Assembly (NCBI RefSeq): GCF_002072955.1
Contig: NZ_LPUF01000001.1
Location: 1,386,896-1,450,895, forward strand
DNA: 64,000 nucleotides
Direction: 5' to 3'
Source of the DNA: Methyloprofundus sedimenti
GTDB taxonomy: Bacteria; Pseudomonadota; Gammaproteobacteria; Methylococcales; Methylomonadaceae
In this document: positions 33,713 to 43,360 of the stretch, in pieces
Numbering within the stretch: position 1 is the first letter of the stretch
Layout of the letters: each line of letters opens with the position of its first letter
Notes under the pieces: model-generated
Told to the model about the DNA's origin: nothing
Seen by the model: only the letters and a program-made list of their open reading frames with translations
The model's database searches: none
Program-made: the position numbers and the translations under genes

Positions 33713-35353
33713 ATGCAAGTATCGGCAGAATTGTTTGTTAAATGCCTGGAAAATGAAGGTGTTGAATTTATTTTTGGTATTCCTGGTGAGGAAAATCTGC
33801 ATGTAATGGATGCCTTACTGAATAGTTCTATTCAGTTTATTACGGTACGGCACGAGCAAGGTGCGGCATTTATGGCCGATGTCTATGGGCGTTTAACGGG
33901 GCGTGCGGGTGTTTGTCTGGCAACATTAGGACCTGGAGCGACTAACCTGATTACAGGTTTTGCTGACGCTAATATGGATAGAGCGCCTATTGTTGCAATT
34001 GCGGGGCAGGGCGCTACAACTAGATTACATAAGGAAAGTCATCAGATCCTGGATTTGGTGAGTTTGTTCAAGCCGATATCGCGTTACAGTACTATGGTGA
34101 TGGAGCCGGAAAACATACCTGAAATTATTCGTAAGGCATTTCAAGAGGCTCAAGGTGATAATCCAGGTGGTGTTTTCGTGTGTTTACCCGAAAACATAGC
34201 GGGAGTTAAGATTGCTAAAGACGCGAGTCCTTTGCAAGTTCATAACCTCGTATCACCTCATGCTACCGATGTAAGCATTGAATGTGCGGCTAAATTAATT
34301 TCAGCTGCACAATCGCCAATAATTATGGCAGGCAACGGTGTTATCAGAGGTCATGCATGTAAAGATTTATTGCGCTTTGCCAAACATCTTAATATTCCTG
34401 TTGCACAAACTTTCATGGCCAAAGGAGCAATTCCTTTTTCCCATGATTTGTCTTTAGGAACAGTCGGCTTACAAGCACATGATTATGTTGCTTGTGGATT
34501 TGATCAGGCAGACCTTGTTATTTGCATTGGTTTCGATATGGTTGAGTATCATCCTAATCTTTGGCATCCGCGACGCGATAAAAAAATTATTCATATACAT
34601 AAAACGTCCCCTGAAATTGATGCACATTATGCTGTTGAATCTGCAGTCGTAGGCGATATTGCTAACTCATTAATGAAAATTGCTCGGTTGACCCACCCAC
34701 AAGCACTAAAAAGGACTGACTCTCTTAGGGAAATAATTATTCATGAACTTGATGGCTATGCTGAAGAGAATAGTTTTCCTGTCAAGCCACAGCGTATTTT
34801 ATACGACACACGCAAGGCATTAGATGATGAAGACATCTTGATCTCAGATGTTGGCGCACATAAAATGTGGATTGCTCGTCTGTATCGTTGTGAAGCACCT
34901 AATACCTGTATTATTTCTAACGGCTTTGCGTCCATGGGTATTGGTGTGCCGGGCGCTATTGCTGCTAAACTGGTCTATCCGGATCGTAAGGTTTTAACAA
35001 TTACCGGTGATGGTGGGTTCATGATGAATTCACAGGAAATAGAAACGGCCTTACGTTATCAGATTCCCATAGTGATTATGATCTGGAACGACAGTGAATA
35101 CGGATTGATCAAGTGGCATCAACAACGCCGTTTTGGGCGTACCGGTTTTACTGGGTTTACCAACCCTGATTTTGTTAAATATGCTGAATCATTTGGTGCC
35201 AAAGGGTATCGGGTAAATACAGCAGATGAGTTGTTACCTACGCTACAGCAGGCTTTTGCCGATAATACAGTGGTTGTGATTGATGTGCCCGTTGATTATT
35301 CTGAAAATATGCGCCTTACCGAAAAACTCGGTAAACTACTTTTGAACTCTTAA
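33713..35353 (+). CDS. Thiamine-diphosphate enzyme, acetolactate synthase large-subunit type
   Basis: 546 residues with the three domains of the family: the N-terminal catalytic Glu in VRHEQGAA (E48), a central Rossmann-like domain, and the C-terminal ThDP/Mg site GDGGFMMNSQEIETAL ending in WNDSEYG. It has no FAD-synthase regulatory partner (ilvH) and resembles the catabolic AlsS type, condensing two pyruvates to acetolactate. The following aldehyde dehydrogenase, 15 bases on, suggests a shared pathway in which an aldehyde is made or used; the real substrate is uncertain. AAGGAGAATT is a strong ribosome-binding site. Confidence 0.85.
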   Translation: MQVSAELFVKCLENEGVEFIFGIPGEENLHVMDALLNSSIQFITVRHEQGAAFMADVYGRLTGRAGVCLATLGPGATNLITGFADANMDRAPIVAIAGQGATTRLHKESHQILDLVSLFKPISRYSTMVMEPENIPEIIRKAFQEAQGDNPGGVFVCLPENIAGVKIAKDASPLQVHNLVSPHATDVSIECAAKLISAAQSPIIMAGNGVIRGHACKDLLRFAKHLNIPVAQTFMAKGAIPFSHDLSLGTVGLQAHDYVACGFDQADLVICIGFDMVEYHPNLWHPRRDKKIIHIHKTSPEIDAHYAVESAVVGDIANSLMKIARLTHPQALKRTDSLREIIIHELDGYAEENSFPVKPQRILYDTRKALDDEDILISDVGAHKMWIARLYRCEAPNTCIISNGFASMGIGVPGAIAAKLVYPDRKVLTITGDGGFMMNSQEIETALRYQIPIVIMIWNDSEYGLIKWHQQRRFGRTGFTGFTNPDFVKYAESFGAKGYRVNTADELLPTLQQAFADNTVVVIDVPVDYSENMRLTEKLGKLLLNS

Positions 35354-35368
35354 TGAAAGGAACTTGAT

Positions 35369-36799
35369 ATGCATTTTTCAATAAAAGTACCGGGGGCTAA
35401 GCAGGAAGGTACCCTTTTAGTGACATCACCTTTCGATGGCTCTGAAGTCGGCAGTGTTGCAACTGTTGGACTCTCTGGTGTAGACCAAGCACTAAGCAAT
35501 TGTGAGACACTATTTCATAGTCGCTCTACCTGGCTGTCAGCAGAGCAGCGCGCAGATATTCTGGAAGATGCGGCTAGATTAATGGCAAGTCGTTACGAAC
35601 AACTCATTTCTGTCGCAATCGCTGAAGGGGGGAAGCCTTACCGGGATACTGAAGCAGAGTTAAGCAGAGCGATTGATGGCTTAAAGAGCTGTAGAGAATG
35701 CATTCGTTCTCATCAGGGTAGTGAAATCCCCATGCAGCTTAATAAGGCTTCCTTAAATAGGCTAGCATTCACACATCGTGAACCGATTGGTCCGGTAGTT
35801 GCAATAAGTGCTTTTAATCATCCGATCAATTTAATCATCCATCAGGTTGGGCCAGCTATTGCATCTGGCTGTCCGGTGATTATCAAGCCGGCTGAAAAAA
35901 CACCTTTATCTGCATTCCTGCTGGTTGATATTTTGCGTGAAGCAGGCTTGCCTGATGTGTGGTGTCAACCCTTATTGACTGAAGATCTGGATGTGGCTGA
36001 AGCACTAGTGACGGATCCCAGAGTTGCTTTTTTTAGTTTTATTGGCAGTGCTAAAGTTGGCTGGCACTTGCGCTCTAGGCTTGCTCCAGGTGTCCGTTGC
36101 GCTTTAGAGCATGGTGGTTCAGCACCTGTTGTAGTAGCAGAAGATGCGGATCTGGATGCAATGTTACCATTATTGATTAAAGGCAGTTTTTATCATGCAG
36201 GGCAAGTGTGTGTCTCTGTGCAACGTATTTATGCTCATCGATCGATTGCCAGAAAACTAGCAGAAGGACTGATTCAATTAGCAGATGCTTTAATTGTGGG
36301 TAACCCGGCTAATTTAGATACCGAAGTGGGGCCTTTGATTCGTCCACAAGAAGTTGATCGTGTTTCGAGCTGGGTTAGTGAAGCTATAACTGAAGGGGCC
36401 GAATTACTAACAGGTGGCAAAATAATATCGGAGTCACTGTATTCGCCAACGGTCTTATTTAATCCCGCTGAGAAAAGTAAAGTCAGTCAGCAGGAAATAT
36501 TCGGCCCTGTCGTTTGTATCTATGAATTTGATGAGATAGAGGATGCGATCACACGGGCGAATGCTCTACCTTATGCGTTTCAGGCCGCTGTGATGACGCG
36601 CAGTATTGATACCGCTTTTTTTGCATTCAAACACATTCAGGCTTCAGTCGTTATGATTAATGATCATACCGCGTTCCGTGTGGACTGGATGCCGTTCGGG
36701 GGTCTTAAGCAATCGGGTTACGGAACTGGAGGCATTCCTTATACATATCGGGATATGCAAATAGAAAAGATGGCTGTTTTTCATTCCTCAACTTTATAA
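35369..36799 (+). CDS. NAD(P)-dependent aldehyde dehydrogenase
   Basis: 476 residues, full length for the superfamily. The visible catalytic residues are the general base Glu in ALEHGGSAPV, the nucleophile Cys in HAGQVCVSVQRI, and the Asn in SAFNHPINL. IGSAKVGWHL holds the dinucleotide loop. It forms an operon with the acetolactate-synthase-like gene. Its alignment feel is with the phosphonoacetaldehyde/lactaldehyde dehydrogenase group, but the substrate is not defined. Confidence 0.87.
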   Translation: MHFSIKVPGAKQEGTLLVTSPFDGSEVGSVATVGLSGVDQALSNCETLFHSRSTWLSAEQRADILEDAARLMASRYEQLISVAIAEGGKPYRDTEAELSRAIDGLKSCRECIRSHQGSEIPMQLNKASLNRLAFTHREPIGPVVAISAFNHPINLIIHQVGPAIASGCPVIIKPAEKTPLSAFLLVDILREAGLPDVWCQPLLTEDLDVAEALVTDPRVAFFSFIGSAKVGWHLRSRLAPGVRCALEHGGSAPVVVAEDADLDAMLPLLIKGSFYHAGQVCVSVQRIYAHRSIARKLAEGLIQLADALIVGNPANLDTEVGPLIRPQEVDRVSSWVSEAITEGAELLTGGKIISESLYSPTVLFNPAEKSKVSQQEIFGPVVCIYEFDEIEDAITRANALPYAFQAAVMTRSIDTAFFAFKHIQASVVMINDHTAFRVDWMPFGGLKQSGYGTGGIPYTYRDMQIEKMAVFHSSTL

Positions 36800-36827
36800 A
36801 TTGCCATTTTAGTGTGAAAATATATCA

Positions 36828-37341
36828 ATGATTAAAAATTTGATGATGGTGTCATTATGGCTACTGTTTTTTTAGCTAACAGGTGTTTTACGCAAAGTAA
36901 AAACGGGTTCAATCCTGAAAGCGCTTTGCTGCCAGTAGGTCATATTCTAAGTGGTGGACCGGGTAAAAATAGCGTTACCGCTATCGATAAGCCAGCATTC
37001 GTTTCAACAGATAAGGCTTATCCGATAAATATTCTTAATTGGCACGAGATTGTTAATGATCAGTTTAATGGAAAGCCAGTCGTTATTACTTTTTGTCCAT
37101 TATGCGGTAGTGGAATGACCTTTTTGTCTTACATCAATGGCAAGGCACTCACTTTTGGTGTACCAGAGCTTTTATATAACAGTGATGTATTGCAATACGA
37201 CCGGCAAATCCTGTCGTTGTGGTCTCATTAATGACGCAAGCAATTAGTGAGAGACAGAAAGGGCAGAGCCTTGTATGACTGTCAGTGCTGCATACAACTT
37301 GGCAGGATTGGAAGTCAAAATACCCGGATCTCGTTTAGATT
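36828..37341 (+). pseudogene. DUF3179 protein, frameshifted
   Basis: ATG 36828 starts a signal-peptide-like MIKNLMMVSLWLLFF that hits a stop in a run of seven T (36867-36873). The main frame (from ATG 36857) carries LPVGHILSGGPGKNSV, PVVITFCPLCGSGMTF and LLYNSDVLQYDRQ, the DUF3179 core with its conserved CPLCGS. A further one-base loss near 37228 converts the normal SLWSQLM into SLWSH-stop. The remaining tail (TTWQDWKSKYP-like) is detectable to about 37341. Function of the family is unknown. Confidence 0.72.
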
Positions 37342-37344
37342 AAT

Positions 37345-38232
37345 ATGGATTCAAATCATAGCGTAGTAAAAACGATATTTTATACTAGCCTTGCATTATT
37401 AGCCTTTGCGGCTAATTCGGTGCTGTGTCGATTAGCATTGGGAGCAGGGGCTATTGATGCCGCGAGCTTCACTGTCATACGCTTACTCTCTGGAGTGATA
37501 ATTCTCTTAGTCATTATTAAAATGGCTAATCATAAAACGAGTTCTCCCCTACAAAATGGTAGCTGGTTTGCCAGCCTGATGCTATTTTTGTATGCCACTG
37601 CTTTTTCTTTCGCCTATATTACTCTGGATACAGCAACAGGTGCGCTCATCTTATTTGGATCGGTGCAAATAACCATGGTATTGCTATCACTTATTTCAGG
37701 AAACAGATTACATATTTCTGAGTGGTTAGGTGTATTCATTGCTTTTGCTGGCTTTGTATATTTGATGCTACCAGAGATTACGATGCCATCTATAAACGGT
37801 TTTTTGCTGATGAGTCTGGCTGGTATTGCATGGGGTATTTATACGCTTATAGGACGAGGGGCAAACAATCCCTTAATAGACACGGGCGATAACTTTATTA
37901 GGACGATTCCCCTGGTTTTAATTTTGTTAGTGATCACCGTTAAAAATGCAAATTATTCTTCAGAAGGAATTTTATTAGCTGTCTTATCAGGCGGTATTGC
38001 ATCAGGGATGGGTTATACCGTATGGTATCTTGCTCTTAGAGGTCTTTCAGCCACACAGGCTGCGGCTGTTCAGTTGTTAGTACCCGTTATTGCAGCACTG
38101 GGTGGCGTTATATTTATATCAGAAACAATCACGCTTCGTTTGATGGTTTCAGCTTCTATAATGTTAGGCGGTATTTTTCTGATGATATTAGGGCGATATA
38201 AGTTTTTCTCAAAATATAAATTTTTTAAATGA
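37345..38232 (+). CDS. EamA/DMT-family transporter
   Basis: 295 residues with ten hydrophobic helices in two EamA halves. FAANSVLCRLALGAGAIDAA is typical of the first helix pair, and LSATQAAAVQLLVPVIAALG of the second half. The exported or imported metabolite is unknown. It follows the DUF3179 remnant directly. Confidence 0.82.
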   Translation: MDSNHSVVKTIFYTSLALLAFAANSVLCRLALGAGAIDAASFTVIRLLSGVIILLVIIKMANHKTSSPLQNGSWFASLMLFLYATAFSFAYITLDTATGALILFGSVQITMVLLSLISGNRLHISEWLGVFIAFAGFVYLMLPEITMPSINGFLLMSLAGIAWGIYTLIGRGANNPLIDTGDNFIRTIPLVLILLVITVKNANYSSEGILLAVLSGGIASGMGYTVWYLALRGLSATQAAAVQLLVPVIAALGGVIFISETITLRLMVSASIMLGGIFLMILGRYKFFSKYKFFK

Positions 38233-38334
38233 TTGTAAGGAGTCCTGTATCTTTACGACTCATTTTCTAATTTTTCATAAAAAACGTGCTTTCAAAAAGA
38301 TTTCGGTCGCGTCACTACTTATTCCGAAGCTTAC

Positions 38335-38682
38335 ATGAACGACACAGCAATCAGTGAATCAGTACAAAACTATTATGGACAGGTCTTGCAATCCAGTCAG
38401 GACTTGAAAACCAGCGCTTGCTGTACATTAGACTCTGTCCCTGTACACTTACGCCCTTTATTATCTGACTTGCACCCTGAAGTCGTTGCCCGTTATTACG
38501 GTTGCGGAACGCCTTTATCACCTGCTTTAGAAGGCGCTACGGTCCTGGATCTTGGTTGTGGCACGGGCCGTGATTGTTATTTATTGTCACGTTTAGTCGG
38601 TGAGTCAGGTCATGTAATGGGTATTGATATGACTGAAGAGCAACTGGCTATGGATAACAAGTACAGTGTATCTAGCTATTAG
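38335..38682 (+). pseudogene. Arsenite methyltransferase-like protein, truncated
   Basis: 115 residues: an ArsM-like N-terminus (VQNYYGQVLQSSQDLKTSAC with adjacent CC) and the SAM-binding motif ATVLDLGCGTGRDCYLLS, then MGIDMTEEQLAMDNKY. The frame ends abruptly where the family continues for more than 200 residues with further cysteines. No continuation is found before the metalloprotease gene, so the 3' part has been deleted. Confidence 0.75.
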
Positions 38683-38751
38683 GTCAGATAGCAAACACAA
38701 CATAAAATCCTGTTGCGGGGACGAAGTGAAGAGATGGAGGGGGTAAAATAA

Positions 38752-40503
38752 TTAATTCTCGGAGTTAAATAATTCTAATGGTTTTTTCTTATTGGTTTCG
38801 AATAATGAGTCAGAATGGACAGATTGCATAAACCCGGCAACGGCTGTTGCAGCGTAGTTTAAAGATAGAGCATTGTCGGCTGGGTTTTCTTGTTCTACAT
38901 CAACCCCACAGGGTTGGTCTAGACAGGTGATGCCTGGGTTAGAAAAAAGACCAAGCTCAGCAGCCGAGTAACTCATGATTGTTCCATATTGTCCGTCAAC
39001 ATTATGACCGTAGGAATAAGGAAATATGCCTTGATAACTTGCATTTTCCCGGTCATGAGAACTGCCCATATTATGACTGAGTTCATGAACAAAAGTATAA
39101 TCCGTACAATAGTGAAAATCGTCAATACCATTACTGACAACTGAATAAGCCTCAGCAGAATTAAACTTGCGTCCTCCTGCACCACCGATCCAGGCAAGGC
39201 CACAGCCTTTGTGTATTTCAGCGTCAAAGGGTCTAATAAAGCTAACCAGGTCAGCACCATGAGTTATGCGTAAAGCATCAAAGCCGGTTAAGGTTTTTCG
39301 CCCAAAACTCAAGTCGTAAAGCGCAGTCTCATTTGAGGTAGGATAGGGGTAATAAACACGTTGTGTATGCACCAGGCGTAATTGGATTTGCACATGACTG
39401 TCTTTAAATGCCTGATTAGATATCTCAATCAGGTTTTTGATTCGAGCTGTCTCCAGTCCTTCCGTAAATAGTACCATGATATCAATTGTTACTATTTTTG
39501 CTGGTATACTCTTTGCAGCGATTGGCAGGGATTGCTTGTTTGCATGCGTTACCGTTGTAGATTTTTTTAAATCCTTGGCTGTAATGTTGGTGTTAACAAC
39601 ATAAGAAGTAGGCTGTTGAATTTTCAAAGGATTGATATTATTGGTTAATTCTGTATCAGTACCAGACTGTTCCGCGACAGGAAGTTGATTCACAATCGTA
39701 TCTTCCTGTAGAGGTTCAGGATTCAAGCCTGCACCTTCAACGTCCACCAGCCAGTCTACACCGGCACTGGTTTCTACACGGAACACGCCATAAGGCGTTT
39801 GAATTCTCCCAAAACTATGATTATTGTCAAAGGTTAGTATGACCCTGCTTTTAGGGAATGCCCCTTCAATATAGCCAATCCAGGTAAAATCACCGTTTTT
39901 ATCAGACACGAAATTATCATGAATGACATTAAACTGCCCTATGGGTAATGATAAGGGAAGTGCATCGCCCAGAACCATATTTTTTAGCATTGATTTATTG
40001 AAATTAATCCTGATAACTGACCCGTCAGGCAGTTTTTTTAGATGATCAGGTATTTTCTGCAACACATTGTTTTCTGAATAGTTGAAAAGGTCTTCAGGTG
40101 AGGTAATGGAATCACTGCCATTACCGTTTATTCCGGTCACTAGAATTCGACTAGTCCGTCCATATTTATCAATAAATCCAGCCCGGTTATAATTATTTAA
40201 TAACTGGGCTATTGCGTTTTCCCAGCTACTAGCATGGATATCAGCAGTGATCAGTTTATTTTGCAGAAAGGGTACTATTTGAATCTTGATATTGCTTTGT
40301 TGTTCAATTGAAGTGGCAATTTCAGAAAAAGGTTTGTTAGTAAACTTTATAATGATAGGCTGTGTATCATCAGGGAGTGAGCTAACCTTAGCTTTGGATG
40401 CAGGCGAGGGTAGCGTTGCCTGGACTTCAAATGAGATTTGTAAGAGCATTCCGCATATTAAAAAGGTATAGAGTCTATTTTCTTGAAAAATCATTATATT
40501 CAT
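38752..40503 (-). CDS. Secreted M12-type zinc metalloprotease
   Basis: 583 residues. A signal peptide is followed by a secretin/TonB-short-like segment (FTNKPFSEIATSIEQQSNIK, about 50-110), then a linker, then a reprolysin-like catalytic domain. Zinc ligands are in HELSHNMGSSHD (about 473-484), with the Met-turn IMSYSA downstream. Cysteines near the catalytic site probably form disulfides. It would act in the periplasm or outside. The STN-like N-terminal domain on a metzincin is an unusual combination. Confidence 0.83.
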   Translation of the reverse strand: MNIMIFQENRLYTFLICGMLLQISFEVQATLPSPASKAKVSSLPDDTQPIIIKFTNKPFSEIATSIEQQSNIKIQIVPFLQNKLITADIHASSWENAIAQLLNNYNRAGFIDKYGRTSRILVTGINGNGSDSITSPEDLFNYSENNVLQKIPDHLKKLPDGSVIRINFNKSMLKNMVLGDALPLSLPIGQFNVIHDNFVSDKNGDFTWIGYIEGAFPKSRVILTFDNNHSFGRIQTPYGVFRVETSAGVDWLVDVEGAGLNPEPLQEDTIVNQLPVAEQSGTDTELTNNINPLKIQQPTSYVVNTNITAKDLKKSTTVTHANKQSLPIAAKSIPAKIVTIDIMVLFTEGLETARIKNLIEISNQAFKDSHVQIQLRLVHTQRVYYPYPTSNETALYDLSFGRKTLTGFDALRITHGADLVSFIRPFDAEIHKGCGLAWIGGAGGRKFNSAEAYSVVSNGIDDFHYCTDYTFVHELSHNMGSSHDRENASYQGIFPYSYGHNVDGQYGTIMSYSAAELGLFSNPGITCLDQPCGVDVEQENPADNALSLNYAATAVAGFMQSVHSDSLFETNKKKPLELFNSEN

Positions 40504-40544
40504 CCTACTAAAGAGAAGGTTAAGCTAAGATTGTTAATTAAATA

Positions 40545-40977
40545 AGGTAAACCACCAGCTATGCTGGGGAGACTCTCATAGGTTTTACCGTTATCGGTAG
40601 TATCGCAGTATCTTTGAATTTCGACCAAGAAATTTAAGGATATGATAATGAAAGACTATAAGAGTTTGTTGCATACTAAGTGGGATTGCAAATAGCATAT
40701 TGTATTTATTCCGAAAAAAAGAAAGAAAGTCATCTATGGCAATTTACGAAACTACCTTGGAGAGATACTTCATGAGCTTGCAAAGCAAAAGGGTATTGAA
40801 ATATTAGAAGGTCATTTGATGAGAGACCATGTGCATATTTGTTTGAGTATCCCACCTAAATTTGCAGTATCAAATGTAGTGGGTTATATAAAAGGGAAAA
40901 GTGCCTTTGCGATTGCACGTAAATTTAGAGGAAAGCAAAGGAATTTTACGGGAGAGAACTTTTGGGCAAGAGGGTAA
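40545..40977 (+). mobile_element. IS200/IS605-type element remnant
   Basis: A left-end hairpin CCACCAGCTATGCTGGGG (40552-40569) typical of IS200-like elements precedes a Y1 transposase relic. The right end is missing. Confidence 0.7.
40648..40977 (+). pseudogene. IS200-type TnpA transposase, nonsense-mutated and truncated
   Basis: Reads MKDYKSLLHTKWDCK, an in-frame TAG where the family has Tyr, then HIVFIPKKRKK and the HUH site in GHLMRDHVHICLSIPP. NVVGYIKGKSAFAIARKF follows, ending at NFWARG. The catalytic tyrosine helix after FWARG is lost. It is inactive. Confidence 0.82.
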
Positions 40978-41104
40978 CTTAATTTACGAAGCAGGGAGTG
41001 AAGGCCCAAAGGCTGCTGATGAGCTATTGGCGCGTAATGGCCACCAATGGCGGTTACTAGGCAAAAAAGATAGCGGCACTGAGCAAACAGGGACAAAATA
41101 ATCA

Positions 41105-41251
41105 TCATGACAAACAATTCAACAACACGTACGTAAACGAAACACTTTTGGGTGAAATGAGAAAATCAAGATTTTCCTTACCTGGAATACCGGAAATATA
41201 GTCCACAACTCCGGATTCCAAAGCTTTAATTAAGAGATCAGGCGTTTTCAT
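41105..41251 (-). pseudogene. Second acetolactate-synthase-like gene, N-terminal stub
   Basis: ATG 41251 overlaps the end of the GltB-like gene by 14 bases and starts MKTPDLLIKALESGVVDYIS, then GIPGKENLDFL. This is the N-terminal pattern of acetolactate synthase large subunits (compare the intact gene at 33713). After about 32 residues the similarity stops and the IS200 remnant lies beyond, so the rest was lost. It was once the downstream partner of the GltB-like gene. Confidence 0.65.
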
Positions 41252-42917
41252 TTTTTAATTCCATCTGGTCGTTGGTATGAATGCAGGGCTCAATTGCCTG
41301 AAATTCGTCATCCAACCGGGTTAAACAATGCGTTGGCATAAAGCTGGTTGATGTTGCTTCCTGAACATAAAGAGCAAATGCTTCAGGCAGGTCTTCTGAT
41401 AACAGTTGTTTTGGCTTCATATAAGGAAATATTTGATCATAACGCTGAATCTGGTTTTGGCTGACACGGCGATAAATATGCGTTCGATTTAGTTCGCTGG
41501 TATGACTCAGACCTGCTGAAGTAATAAGATCAACTGCCGCATGCACGGTCTTTTCGTGAAACTGTGCAACCCGTTTAGCCTTGTCAGTCACCACCAGACC
41601 CCGATAAAGTTCTGGATTTTGTGTGGCAACGCCGGTTGGACAATGATCACTGTTGCAGGTGAGTGATTGCACACAACCGAGAGCAAACATCATACCCCGG
41701 GCACTATTACAAAGATCAGCACCTAAAGCCAGGTTTTTAACCAGATGAAAGGCAGTAAGCACTTTTCCTGAAGCAATGATGCGGATATGTTGTCTCAGTC
41801 CGAAACCGATCAGTGCATCATCGACAAATGCCAGCGCCTCACGTAATGGCATCCCTACCGAATTGGTATATTCCAATGGCGCCGCGCCGGTACCCCCTTC
41901 ACCGCCATCGATAGTAATAAAATCAGCGACAATGCCTGTTTCGACCATGGCTTTGCAAATGGCAATGAATTCACTTTCTCTACCAATGCAGAGTTTGAAA
42001 CCTATCGGTTTACCTTCTGCGAGATCACGCAGTTGTGCAATAAATTTCATTAGACCGAGCGGCGAATCAAATGCGCTGTGCGTGGGTGGTGAGATAATAT
42101 CAGTGGCGGCCGTTACGCCTCTGATTTTGGCTATCTCCGGAGTATTTTTATCCGCTGGTAAAATACCACCATGACCGGGCTTGGCACCCTGCGACAGTTT
42201 AATCTCAATCATGCGTACAGAATTCAGTTTGGCTTTTTCAGCAAAAAGTTCAGGCGAAAAATGACCGTGTTTATCCCGACAGCTAAAATAGCCGGTTCCT
42301 ATCTGCCAGACTAGGTCGCCATCATTTTTTAAATGGTGCTCACTCAGACCACCTTCCCCGGTATTGTGATAAAAACCGCCTTTTTTCGCACCGCTATTAA
42401 GCGCCATAATGGCATTGCGACTTAAAGCGCCAAAACTCATCGCTGAAATATTGAATATGCTTGCCAGATAAGGTTGCTTACAATCGGGTCCACCTATGCA
42501 TACGCGCAGGTCAGGATCCAATGTTTCTACATCTATGGCAGAAAGGGAGTGTCCAATCCATTCATACCCGGTACGATAGGTATCTACCCGCGTACCGAAA
42601 GGCACAGTTTCCCGGGCATTTTTGGCCCTTTGGTAAACAATTGAGCGGAACATCCGGTTAATCGGACTGCCGTCAATATCGGATTCAATAAAATACTGGC
42701 GGATATAGGGCCTGATTGCCTCCATAATCCAACGACTACGACTGAACAGTGGAAAGTTTCTCCGTAGCGAATGGCGGGACTGAAACATATCATGGAGACC
42801 CAAAAGCACTAGCGGGACTACAATGAGGAGTGACCACAGCACAGGAGGCCAAACAAATTTAATTGCCAGGATAAAAGCGAGAATACAAACTGAGATTAAA
42901 ATAAAGCGAATACGCAT
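41238..42917 (-). CDS. FMN-binding glutamate synthase (GltB)-like protein, membrane-anchored
   Basis: 559 residues. Two N-terminal hydrophobic segments (about 4-45) anchor a glutamate synthase central/FMN domain: ISAMSFGALSRNA, GEGGLSEHHL, GAKPGHGGILP and ITIDGGEGGTGAAP. An iron-sulfur cysteine set CVQSLTCNSDHC follows near residue 424. Neither an amidotransferase domain nor a GltD subunit is present, so it is not a normal glutamate synthase. It may be an oxidoreductase using an unidentified electron donor. A broken nrtS-like gene precedes and an acetolactate synthase stub follows. Confidence 0.82.
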   Translation of the reverse strand: MRIRFILISVCILAFILAIKFVWPPVLWSLLIVVPLVLLGLHDMFQSRHSLRRNFPLFSRSRWIMEAIRPYIRQYFIESDIDGSPINRMFRSIVYQRAKNARETVPFGTRVDTYRTGYEWIGHSLSAIDVETLDPDLRVCIGGPDCKQPYLASIFNISAMSFGALSRNAIMALNSGAKKGGFYHNTGEGGLSEHHLKNDGDLVWQIGTGYFSCRDKHGHFSPELFAEKAKLNSVRMIEIKLSQGAKPGHGGILPADKNTPEIAKIRGVTAATDIISPPTHSAFDSPLGLMKFIAQLRDLAEGKPIGFKLCIGRESEFIAICKAMVETGIVADFITIDGGEGGTGAAPLEYTNSVGMPLREALAFVDDALIGFGLRQHIRIIASGKVLTAFHLVKNLALGADLCNSARGMMFALGCVQSLTCNSDHCPTGVATQNPELYRGLVVTDKAKRVAQFHEKTVHAAVDLITSAGLSHTSELNRTHIYRRVSQNQIQRYDQIFPYMKPKQLLSEDLPEAFALYVQEATSTSFMPTHCLTRLDDEFQAIEPCIHTNDQMELKNENA

Positions 42918-42979
42918 GATACAGGTTACCTCTATATTGTTTGTTGTAAATACTTGAGTTGATAAAAGCTACAAGATTA

Positions 42980-43314
42980 TTATTTATCCGATCTTTTTAC
43001 TTTTTTATTTTCCTTTTTCAATTTCATCCGGGGCTGACATTGTGTGAATGCGCCTTTTGCACCGGAGTATGCTGAAACGCAAAATGGCACAAAAAAATCG
43101 AGTAAAAATTGTTCCAATTGACACCTGTTTCCTTCACATTAAACGAAGCTTGTCCCTGTCGAATTAGATGAAATATAGCTTGTCCAAACGCATATAATGT
43201 CTGCCCGTTATTGATAAGATTCAAGAGTAAACCGACTACCAGCGCAGTTTTAATCGAATCATATAAAATGGGTGGCGATAGGGCTTTTCTTATAAAAGAA
43301 AAAGAACGTTTCAT
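42980..43314 (-). pseudogene. NrtS-like nitrate/nitrite transporter, probably frameshifted
   Basis: ATG 43314 opens a basic start followed by SIKTALVVGLLLNLINNGQT, the hallmark helix of NrtS-type small membrane transporters. Near 43110-43125 the reading frame seems to slip: the annotated frame continues with polar residues, while the next frame gives QLEQFLLDFFVPFCVSAYSG, a plausible second helix, and stops at 42980. NrtS assignment rests on the first helix only. Confidence 0.5.
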
Positions 43315-43360
43315 AGGTTTAAGTTTATGATTTCATGTGTTTGTAAATTCGGTTATTAGT

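Noticed and set aside
40978-41104. Plus-strand frame EAGSEGPKAADELLARNGHQW after the IS200 relic
   Set aside because: Coding-like but unidentifiable and without a start; probably a fragment of an older gene.
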